From the NCBI RefSeq assembly GCF_013372625.1, contig NZ_JABXFD010000698.1:1-43260 (forward strand): a DNA stretch of 43,260 nucleotides, written 5' to 3'. The first letter of the stretch is position 1. Every line of letters begins with the position of its first letter. Below are positions 1 to 6,837 of the stretch, piece after piece. This DNA comes from Actinomadura sp. BRA 177 (lineage in GTDB: Bacteria > Actinomycetota > Actinomycetes > Streptosporangiales > Streptosporangiaceae). The position numbers were made by a program, and so were the translations under genes. A model generated the notes under the pieces. That model did no database searches. It saw nothing but the letters and a program-made list of their open reading frames with translations, and was not told where the DNA came from.

Positions 1-149
1 TGTGTGTGGTGTTGTTGGTTGTCGGTTGAATTGTTCGTGGTGTTGGATGTGGTTGTGCTTGTAGTTGGTGTTATTTATGGATGAGCGTGCGGTCGCCGGG
101 TTCTGCACTATCCTCTTCGTCGTCAGCGGCAGATGGGTATGAGAGACAG
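1..149 (+). other. Degraded Nextera/Tn5 adapter sequence (non-genomic contig end)
   Basis: The plus strand at 117-149 follows the Nextera read-1 adapter that ends in the Tn5 mosaic end (AGAGACAG at 142-149) with about four mismatches. Directly before it, TATCCTCT at 109-116 is exactly the Nextera i5 index known as S503/N503. Positions about 80-108 align loosely with the Illumina P5 sequence that precedes the index. Positions 1-80 are low-complexity and almost only G and T, as expected of low-quality read-through. The order P5, index, read-1 adapter, mosaic end is the library order, so this is an assembly artefact. Confidence 0.9.
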
Positions 150-169
150 GCCGTCCCCAGAGGTGAACC

Positions 170-1879
170 ATGAGTTCCAGACGCCGCACGCTCCTCGCCA
201 CCGGACTCGCGCTGAGCGCGATCACGGCCGCCCAGACGGCCGCCGTCGCCCCCGCGCACGCCGACGCGTCCACGCTCGTCGTGAACGTCGCCGCGCCGTT
301 CCGTCCCGTCACTCACGTGGCCGCCGGCGGCCTGTACGGGCTGATCGAGGGCGAACGGCCCGCCAACTCGCTGCTCTACCCGCTGCGCCTGCGCAACGTC
401 ACCCAGCCGGCGCCCGGCGTGCGGCAGGAGCCGAACGGCCAGCCCCCGGCCGGCGACGCCCTGCTCGTCGCGCCGCAGGCCGAGAAGGTCGGCGCGGCCG
501 TCAGCATCCGGATGCCCGACATCTACCCCGACTTCCCCTACCGGTGGGTGAGCTGGGACGACTGGCTCGGCAAGGTCGACGCCCAGGTGGACGCGCGGCT
601 CGCCAGGACGTCCGTCAGCAACATCGAGGGCTACGAACTCTGGAACGAGCCGGACTGGACGTGGGACACCGCGGCGGCGGGCGACTTCAACGCCGGCTGG
701 GCCCGCACGTTCCGGCGCGTCCGCGCCAAGGACCCGGTCACGCCGATCATCGGCCCAAGCCTGAGCTGGTACAACGCCGGCTACCTGCGGTCGTTCCTGA
801 CCTACGCGCGCGACAACGGCGTGCTGCCCGACATCGTCTGCTGGCACGAGCTGGCCCAGGACCCGTCCGCGATCGCCGGTGACGTCGCCGCCTACCGGGA
901 GCTGGAGCGGTCGCTCGGGATCAGTCCCCGCCGCATCGCCGTGAACGAGTACGCGGGCACCGCCGCCGTGGACCAGCCCGGCACGGCCGCGAGCTTCATC
1001 GCCAAGCTCGAGCGCGGCGGCGTCGACTCGGCCGACCGCGCGTTCTGGTACGAGTACGGGACGCTCAACGGGCTCGTCACGAACGGCAGGCCGACCGGCA
1101 CGTACTGGCTCTACAAGTGGTACGGCGACATGGCGGGCAACATGGTCGCCACGACTCCCGCCGGACAGGCCGGGCTGGACGGCTTCGCGTCCTACGACGG
1201 CACCCGCAAGATCGTGAACGTGGTGGTGGGGCATGAGTCGGGGGCGAACACCGTCCGCGTCACCGGGCTGAGCGGGCTCGGCACGTCGGTCCGGGTGCGG
1301 CTGGAGTCGACGCCGGCCTCCGGGCGGCACACGGCCGTCGCGGCGCCGACCGCCGTCTGGGACAGGACGTACGCCGTGCGCAACGGCGAGATCTCCGTGC
1401 CGGTCACCGGCATGGACGCCAACTCCGCCTACCACCTGGTGATCGAGCCCACCGGCGGCGTGCCCGCCTACCAGCAGCGATACGAGGCCGAGAACGCGTC
1501 GGTGTACCGCGCGGAACGGCTCTCCTCGGGCAGCGCGTCGAACGGCGGCTACGTCGGCCGGATCGACAACTCGGGCGACCCGCGCAGCGACAGCTACGTC
1601 GACTTCATCGTGGACGTCCCGTCCGCCCGGACGTACACGATGACGATCGGCTACGCCAACGGCACGGGCGCGACGGCCACGCAGGGCATCGCCTACAACG
1701 GCGGCGCGTGGTCGACGATCAGCTACCCGCCCACCGACGGCTGGGGCCGGTTCGGGGCGACCGTGTCCACGACGGTGAACCTGCCCGCCGGGTACAGCGT
1801 GATCCGGCTGGCCAAGGGATCGCCGTACTTCCCGGGCGGCACCGGCTACGCCGAACTGGACTACATCGAGCTGAACTGA
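170..1879 (+). CDS. Secreted clan GH-A glycoside hydrolase with C-terminal CBM35/CBM6-like domain
   Basis: A 569-residue exported protein. Residues 1-31 form a signal peptide (twin-Arg-like RRR, hydrophobic core, cleavage near AHA-DA). A beta/alpha-barrel domain follows to about residue 330, with WNE at 158-160 (Glu160, probable acid/base) and VNEY at 258-261 (Glu260, probable nucleophile). That pattern fits clan GH-A, closest in feel to GH39-like enzymes. A beta-sandwich linker region follows. From about 437 to 569 there is a carbohydrate-binding domain starting YEAENA and ending ELDYIELN, typical of CBM35/CBM6. The substrate cannot be told from sequence; a xylan or arabinan side-chain activity would fit the neighbours. 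ATG at 170 follows AGAGGTG with good spacing and begins just after the adapter-contaminated end, so its promoter may be missing from this contig. Confidence 0.82.
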   Translation: MSSRRRTLLATGLALSAITAAQTAAVAPAHADASTLVVNVAAPFRPVTHVAAGGLYGLIEGERPANSLLYPLRLRNVTQPAPGVRQEPNGQPPAGDALLVAPQAEKVGAAVSIRMPDIYPDFPYRWVSWDDWLGKVDAQVDARLARTSVSNIEGYELWNEPDWTWDTAAAGDFNAGWARTFRRVRAKDPVTPIIGPSLSWYNAGYLRSFLTYARDNGVLPDIVCWHELAQDPSAIAGDVAAYRELERSLGISPRRIAVNEYAGTAAVDQPGTAASFIAKLERGGVDSADRAFWYEYGTLNGLVTNGRPTGTYWLYKWYGDMAGNMVATTPAGQAGLDGFASYDGTRKIVNVVVGHESGANTVRVTGLSGLGTSVRVRLESTPASGRHTAVAAPTAVWDRTYAVRNGEISVPVTGMDANSAYHLVIEPTGGVPAYQQRYEAENASVYRAERLSSGSASNGGYVGRIDNSGDPRSDSYVDFIVDVPSARTYTMTIGYANGTGATATQGIAYNGGAWSTISYPPTDGWGRFGATVSTTVNLPAGYSVIRLAKGSPYFPGGTGYAELDYIELN

Positions 1880-2014
1880 CCCCCGCGACCCCATTCGCAG
1901 AGTCCGCGAACTGCAAGTTTGCAATTGAGCCTTGACAGGGCTCGCGGCATGGTATGTGCTCACTGCACCGCCCTATACCACGACCCGATCAGGGAGGGCC
2001 GCTTCGATAGCAGA

Positions 2015-2030
2015 ATGTTAGCGATAACAT
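2015..2030. promoter_or_regulatory. LacI-family-type operator 1 upstream of the GH54 gene
   Basis: ATGTTAGCGATAACAT is an interrupted palindrome with arms ATGTTA/TAACAT around a CG centre, the usual shape of actinobacterial LacI-family operators (GTTAGCGCTAAC type). It lies 136 bases before the GH54 start, in the 286-base gap after the first hydrolase. The binding protein is not encoded in this window. Confidence 0.65.
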
Positions 2031-2092
2031 AAGCAAAGGCCAGGCGGACTCGCAGGTGGCGAGGCACATGGACACCCTTTGTCACCACCTGT

Positions 2093-2104
2093 GTGAGCGC
2101 TAAC
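2093..2104. promoter_or_regulatory. LacI-family-type operator 2 upstream of the GH54 gene
   Basis: GTGAGCGCTAAC is one base away from the perfect palindrome GTTAGCGCTAAC. It shares the TAAC arm and central CG with the element at 2015-2030, about 75 bases upstream. Two related sites before one sugar-hydrolase gene suggest sugar-induced derepression. Confidence 0.68.
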
Positions 2105-2165
2105 TTGCGACTCCGCCTCGTCCCCCGCCCTGATGAGAACCAGGAGTAAGAAAGGTAAGGCTCCC

Positions 2166-3725
2166 ATGGCAATTCGGTTACGGATCGCGCAGTGGAAAAG
2201 AACGGCGCTGTTCGCGGCGGTGGTCGCCGCGCTCGGCCTCGTGAACCTGGTCGGGACGCCGGGCGGGGCGCTCGCGGCCGGGACGCTTCCGTGCGACATC
2301 TACGGCTCCGCCGGCACGCCCTGCGTCGCGGCGCACAGCACGACCCGGGCGCTGTTCGGCTCGTACGGCGGGCGCCTGTACCAGGTGCGGCGCGCGTCGG
2401 ACGGCGGGACGCGCGACATCGGCGTGCTCGGGGCCGGCGGGTACGCCGACGCCGGTGCGCAGGACTCGTTCTGCGCGGGCACCACCTGCGTCATCACGGT
2501 CATCTACGACCAGACGTCCCGGCACAACGACCTGACCCCGGCACCACCGGGCGGCGTCGGCGGCCAGGACGACCCGGTGCCGGCGGACGCGCTGCCCATC
2601 ACCGCCGGCGGCCACACCGTCTACGGCGCGTCGTTCTCAGGACGCATGGGATACCGCGACAACTCGACGTCGGGCATCGCGACCGGCAGCCAGCCGGAGG
2701 GCATGTACATGATCACCTCCGGGACGCATTTCAACAGCGGCTGCTGCTTCGACTACGGCAACGCCGAGACCAACAATCTGGACAACGGCAACGGCCACAT
2801 GGACGCCATCTACTTCGGCACCCTGTGCTGGTTCTCGCCGTGCCACGGGTCCGGTCCGTGGGTGATGGCCGATCTGGAGAACGGCCTGTTCCAGTCCGAC
2901 AGCGGCGGCAGCGAGAACTCCGGCTACACCGGCAACCGGAACCCGTTCGTGACCGCGATGCTCAAGAACAACGGCACGAACTACTTCGCTCTCAAGGATG
3001 GCAACGGCCAGTCGGGCGGGTTGTCCACCGTCTACTCGGGGCCGCTGCCAACCTCCCGCTCGGGCTATTCACCGATGCACAAGGAGGGCGCGATCATCCT
3101 CGGCATCGGCGGCGACAACAGCAACAGCGCGATCGGCAACTTCTTCGAGGGCGTGATGACCTCGGGAGTGCCCAGCGACGCGGCGGAGAACGCCGTGCAG
3201 GCCAACATCGTCTCGGTCGGCTACGGCGCGCCGAGCCCGGTCGGCGCGGGCACGCTCAACCCCGGTTCGACCATCTCGCTGCGCGCGACGACGGCCTGCT
3301 GCACCACGCGGTACATCCGCCACCAGAACGACAACGCGGTCACGTCGGAGATCTCGTCGGGCAGTTCGTCGCTGGACAAGAACGACGGAACCTGGATCGT
3401 CCGCCGGGGCTTGGCGAACAATTCCTGCGTGTCGTTCGAGTCCCGCAACTACCCCGGTGACTTCCTCCGGCACTCCAACTACCAGCTTTACCGGCAGCCG
3501 ATGGACGGCAGCGCTCTTTTCCGCGCCGACGCCACGTTCTGCCCACAGGCCGGCAAGAGCGGAAGCGGGACATCCTTCGCCTCCTACAACTTCCCGGACC
3601 GCTTCATCCGCCATTACAACAACAACGTCTACATCGCCAGTAACGGCGGCTCCCACGACTTCGACGCGTCCGCGAGCTGGGCGGCCGACGTGACGTGGGC
3701 CGTCTCCTCCCCCTGGACGCCCTGA
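2166..3725 (+). CDS. abfB: Secreted alpha-L-arabinofuranosidase B (GH54 catalytic domain + CBM42)
   Basis: A 519-residue secreted enzyme that removes arabinofuranosyl side chains from arabinan and arabinoxylan. Signal peptide is about 1-38 (cleavage after ALAA). The GH54 domain covers about 40-355. Visible hallmarks are the vicinal cysteine pair Cys193-Cys194 (the family's unusual adjacent disulfide), DLENGL with Glu238 (matching the family nucleophile) and GIGGD with Asp317 (matching the general acid). A CBM42 arabinose-binding trefoil follows at about 366-515, with repeated RHxN/FLRH/FIRHYN motifs. ATG 2166 is preferred over the in-frame ATG at 2133 because an AAAGG-type ribosome site lies just upstream of 2166 and the signal peptide then begins normally. 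Two LacI-type operators lie upstream and a strong terminator downstream. Confidence 0.93.
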   Translation: MAIRLRIAQWKRTALFAAVVAALGLVNLVGTPGGALAAGTLPCDIYGSAGTPCVAAHSTTRALFGSYGGRLYQVRRASDGGTRDIGVLGAGGYADAGAQDSFCAGTTCVITVIYDQTSRHNDLTPAPPGGVGGQDDPVPADALPITAGGHTVYGASFSGRMGYRDNSTSGIATGSQPEGMYMITSGTHFNSGCCFDYGNAETNNLDNGNGHMDAIYFGTLCWFSPCHGSGPWVMADLENGLFQSDSGGSENSGYTGNRNPFVTAMLKNNGTNYFALKDGNGQSGGLSTVYSGPLPTSRSGYSPMHKEGAIILGIGGDNSNSAIGNFFEGVMTSGVPSDAAENAVQANIVSVGYGAPSPVGAGTLNPGSTISLRATTACCTTRYIRHQNDNAVTSEISSGSSSLDKNDGTWIVRRGLANNSCVSFESRNYPGDFLRHSNYQLYRQPMDGSALFRADATFCPQAGKSGSGTSFASYNFPDRFIRHYNNNVYIASNGGSHDFDASASWAADVTWAVSSPWTP

Positions 3726-3735
3726 CCCCACGAAC

Positions 3736-3772
3736 GACGAGAGCCGCCCCAGGCCCGTGGGCGGCTCTCGTC
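3736..3772 (+). terminator. Transcription terminator hairpin after the GH54 gene
   Basis: Perfect 14-bp inverted repeat GACGAGAGCCGCCC / GGGCGGCTCTCGTC with a 9-base loop, starting 10 bases after the stop codon. There is no U-tract, as is usual in actinomycetes. It separates the GH54 gene from the following EACC1-caspase operon. Confidence 0.85.
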
Positions 3773-3863
3773 CCGTCCGGCGGAAATGGTGGCAGGCCCG
3801 TCAAGGGGACGGTTAACCTGCCGATGCAGGCGCGGCCGACGGCGAGCGGACGGGGTGAGGATC

Positions 3864-4241
3864 GTGCGGGCGACGCATATCTCGATGATCATTGAGGGCG
3901 AGGATCTCCAGGAACTCGATGAGCTGACCCGCAGCCTGGAGGCGGAGCTCAAACTGCTCGATTCCGTGACGTCGGTCGAGCGTCCCGAGGCCGGGGATTC
4001 GCCGGAGGGCGCCAAAAGCGGCACGCTGATGGCGATCGGGACGCTCGTCGTCAGCGGCGTCTTCTCCCGGACGGCATTGCGCGCGCTGGTCGATCTGGTC
4101 GCGGAATGGCGCAAACGGACCGAGGCACGGAAGGTGGAACTGGTCGAGGGCGACGATTCCCTGGCCGTGGAGGGCCTTTCGGCCAAGGAGCAGCGCGAGC
4201 TGATCGACCAGTGGTTGCGGCGCCGCGAGGGGGACGGTTGA
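3864..4241 (+). CDS. Effector-associated constant component EACC1-like protein
   Basis: A 125-residue protein with no signal peptide. Seen: an N-terminal strand-rich segment with acidic residues (IIEGEDLQELDEL), a Gly/Ala/Val helical stretch in the middle (GTLMAIGTLVVSG), then helix-rich VAEWRKRTEARKVELVEGDD and a short C-terminal helix. This matches the layout of EACC1, the small constant partner that Aravind and colleagues described next to diverse effectors (caspase, trypsin and others) in actinobacterial conflict systems. The start is uncertain: GTG 3864 has GGGGTGAGG just before it, while ATG 3885 is a shorter alternative. The next gene, a caspase fusion, begins 22 bases downstream, so the two are probably co-transcribed. 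Its biochemical role is unknown; it is inferred to couple a trigger to the effector. Confidence 0.78.
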   Translation: MRATHISMIIEGEDLQELDELTRSLEAELKLLDSVTSVERPEAGDSPEGAKSGTLMAIGTLVVSGVFSRTALRALVDLVAEWRKRTEARKVELVEGDDSLAVEGLSAKEQRELIDQWLRRREGDG

Positions 4242-4263
4242 GGACCGGGTCCCGAAGCCCGGC

Positions 4264-6837
4264 ATGAGCAGGATCGCCCTGCTGGTCGCGACGACCGAGT
4301 ACGTCGACCCGGGCCTGCGGCTGCTGCGCTCGCCCGCCCAGGACGCCCGGCGGCTGGCCGCGCTGCTGGAGGACGACTCGGTCGGCTACTTCGACCAGGT
4401 CCTCGTCCTGGCCAACGAGCCGAAGGCCGCGATCGAGGAGCACATCGAGGAACTCTTCGCCCGGCGCGAACCGGCCGACACCGTGATGCTCTACATGTCG
4501 TGCCACGGGATCCGCGACAAGCACGGGCGGCTGTTCTTCACCACCGTCCGGACGCGGCGGGACCTCCCGGAGTCGACGTCGGTGTCGGCGCGGTTCGTCG
4601 AGGAGCAGATGAGCCGGTGCCGCGCCGCCGGGAAGATCCTGCTGCTCGACTGCTGCTACGGCGGCGCGTTCGTGCAGGGCATGGAGCCGTTCGCGGCGCC
4701 GGACGACGGGGAGCTCAGCGCGCAGGCGGCGGGCAAGGGCACGTACGTGATGGCGGCCTCGGACGTCCTGGAGTTCGCCTACGAGGGCGAGACCATGACG
4801 AACCGGTCGGGCCCGTTCCGCTCGGTCTTCACCGAGGCGATCATCGACGGGCTCGGCACGGGACGTGCGGACGCCGACAACGACGGCGTCATCACCGCCC
4901 ATGAGCTGTTCGTCCACATCCAGGACCAGGTGCGGCAGTCGGGCGTCCCGCAGACGCCCACCGAGTTCACCTCCGGCGTGCAGGGCAACATCCCGATCGC
5001 CAGGGCGGCGCTCTGGCATCGGACGGCCGACGTGCGGGCCGACCCGTTCGGGGAGGAGAGCCTGCCGCTCGGCGAGCTGCTGCCGGCGCTGGTGCCGACG
5101 GACGACCGTGGCCTGTGCGCCCCGGGCTGGCCGCGCAACGGCACCTTCGCCGTCCCGCTCGGCCGCATGTACGACCCCGAGCACGGGCTCCGCGAAACGC
5201 TCACGCTCGACCTTTCCGGCGGTGCCGCGCATGTCGGGATCGTCGGCGGAATGTGGAGCGGCAAGACCTCGGTGCTGCGCACGCTCGCGTGCTCGCTGGC
5301 GCTCACCCACTCCCCCGTGGAGGCGCAGATCTACGCGCTGCACGGCGAGCCGGACGGGCTGGCGCGGCTGGCCGGGCTGCCGCACGTCGGCAAGGTCGCC
5401 GACTACTCGGAGCGGGACGGCGTCCGGGAGATCGTCGAGGGCGCGGCGGCCCTGCTGAGCCGGCGGGAGCAGGTGTGCGGCATGCTGCGCATCCGTTCTC
5501 CGCGGCAGTTCCGCGCCAGAAGGCTGCGCGGCGAGATTCCGGGCGACAAGGTCGGGGAGGTCTTCCTCCTCATCGACTCGTGGCCGGACTTCGAGGGGCG
5601 CTATCCCGAGTTCGCCCGGCTGTGCCTGCGCATCGCACAACTGGGCGCCTACTACGGGATGCACCTCGCCGTCTCGTCCGACCGCTGGGGCGACATCCCG
5701 GAAGAGCTGCTTCCCCATCTGAGCAACTGGGTCGAGCTGGCCCTCGCCGATCCGCAGGAGTCGCGTATCGACGCGCAGTTGGCGGGCGCGCTCCCGCCGA
5801 GTGGCCCGGGTTTCGGGCTGTCGCGCGGCGGACGCTACGTGCGCATCGCGGTACCGGCGACGTCCGAAGGGGGCCACGGCACATCCGAGGACGACTCGGC
5901 GGCGGTCGACGCGCTGGTCGGCAAGATCGCGGCGGCGTGGCACGGGCCGGAGATCCCCGCGATGGACGACCACGCCGGGCCCACCATGCTCTCCCCGGGG
6001 CTGCTCGACCTCATCGGCATTCACGATCCGGCAACGTTCGATGCGCCCAGTACCTGGTCGCAGCGCACGCGCGGCCAACTGCTGCGGACCGCCATCGGCG
6101 TGGACCTTCTCGGCAGACCGGTCGAACTGGACCTCAAGGAGACGGCGCAGGGCGGTGTCGGCCCCCACGGGCTGCTCATCGGAGCCACCGGGTCGGGGAA
6201 GTCCGAACTGCTGCGCACGCTCGTTCTCGGTCTCGCCGTCACCCATTCGTCGGACGTGCTGAATTTCCTCCTCATCGACGGGAAGGGCGCCAGTACGTTC
6301 GGGGGCTTCGAGCGTCTTCCGCATGTGTCGGCGGTCATCACCGGCCTGGTGGAGGAACTTCCGCTCATCGACCGGCTGCGCGATGTGCTGTCAGCCGAAC
6401 TGTCCCGCCGACGGCAACTGGTGCAGTCCCGTGAGCACGGCACGCAGTGGACCTATGAAGAGGCCCGCGCACAGGGCGCCGAACTCGAACCACTGCCCGC
6501 GCTGCTCATCGTGATCGACGAGTTCTCCGAGTTGCTGTCATCCCGGCCGGTGCTCGCGGACAGCTTGGAGGACATCTGTCGCAGGGGCCGGTCACTGGGC
6601 GTCCATCTGCTGCTGGCCTCGCAGCGTTTCGACGAAGCGACATCCCGCCGGCTGGGGATCTATTTGACATACCGCATCGTCATGCGGACCTTCTCAGCGG
6701 AAGAATCGCGGATGATGCTCGGTGTGCCGGACGCCTACACCCTGCCGAACCAGCCGGGGCGTGGCTATTTGAAGTTCGGTACCGACACGATGGTCGGTTT
6801 GCAGGCGGCGCAGGTGTCGGGAGGGCGGCGTCCGTGA
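4264..6837 (+). CDS. Caspase-like peptidase fused to two EccC-type FtsK/SpoIIIE ATPase domains
   Basis: An 857-residue cytoplasmic fusion with no membrane segment. Residues 1-250 are a caspase-fold (C14) peptidase of the EACC1-associated type, with catalytic SCHG (His81) and LDCCYGG (Cys131). An EF-hand-like loop DADNDGVITAHEL is at 203-215. Residues about 265-555 form an EccC-like ATPase with Walker A GGMWSGKT (328-335), but its Walker B ends IDSW (Asp438) without the catalytic Glu, so it is probably inactive. Residues about 600-857 closely follow the first ATPase domain of type VII secretion EccC: Walker A GATGSGKS (640-647), IDGKGAS in place of VDFKGGA, Walker B IVIDEF (Asp752-Glu753). Its GTGA junction with the next gene indicates translational coupling. 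No EccB, EccD, EccE or Esx genes are nearby. Inference: a cell-death or conflict protease gated by an EccC-derived ATPase. Confidence 0.88.
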   Translation: MSRIALLVATTEYVDPGLRLLRSPAQDARRLAALLEDDSVGYFDQVLVLANEPKAAIEEHIEELFARREPADTVMLYMSCHGIRDKHGRLFFTTVRTRRDLPESTSVSARFVEEQMSRCRAAGKILLLDCCYGGAFVQGMEPFAAPDDGELSAQAAGKGTYVMAASDVLEFAYEGETMTNRSGPFRSVFTEAIIDGLGTGRADADNDGVITAHELFVHIQDQVRQSGVPQTPTEFTSGVQGNIPIARAALWHRTADVRADPFGEESLPLGELLPALVPTDDRGLCAPGWPRNGTFAVPLGRMYDPEHGLRETLTLDLSGGAAHVGIVGGMWSGKTSVLRTLACSLALTHSPVEAQIYALHGEPDGLARLAGLPHVGKVADYSERDGVREIVEGAAALLSRREQVCGMLRIRSPRQFRARRLRGEIPGDKVGEVFLLIDSWPDFEGRYPEFARLCLRIAQLGAYYGMHLAVSSDRWGDIPEELLPHLSNWVELALADPQESRIDAQLAGALPPSGPGFGLSRGGRYVRIAVPATSEGGHGTSEDDSAAVDALVGKIAAAWHGPEIPAMDDHAGPTMLSPGLLDLIGIHDPATFDAPSTWSQRTRGQLLRTAIGVDLLGRPVELDLKETAQGGVGPHGLLIGATGSGKSELLRTLVLGLAVTHSSDVLNFLLIDGKGASTFGGFERLPHVSAVITGLVEELPLIDRLRDVLSAELSRRRQLVQSREHGTQWTYEEARAQGAELEPLPALLIVIDEFSELLSSRPVLADSLEDICRRGRSLGVHLLLASQRFDEATSRRLGIYLTYRIVMRTFSAEESRMMLGVPDAYTLPNQPGRGYLKFGTDTMVGLQAAQVSGGRRP

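Noticed and set aside
1-80. G/T-rich tract resembling telomeric or G-quadruplex DNA at the left end
   Set aside because: It continues directly into the P5/index/Tn5 adapter order, so low-quality read-through is the simpler cause.
71-1963. A 630-codon open frame on the minus strand opposite the first glycosidase
   Set aside because: It is antisense to a clear secreted hydrolase, shows Arg/Val/Gly-rich low-complexity translation with no motif, and runs into adapter sequence.
4051-6324. A 757-codon minus-strand frame opposite the caspase-EccC gene
   Set aside because: High-GC shadow frame: Arg/Pro/Gly-rich, no domain, and fully covered by the caspase and ATPase motifs of the other strand.
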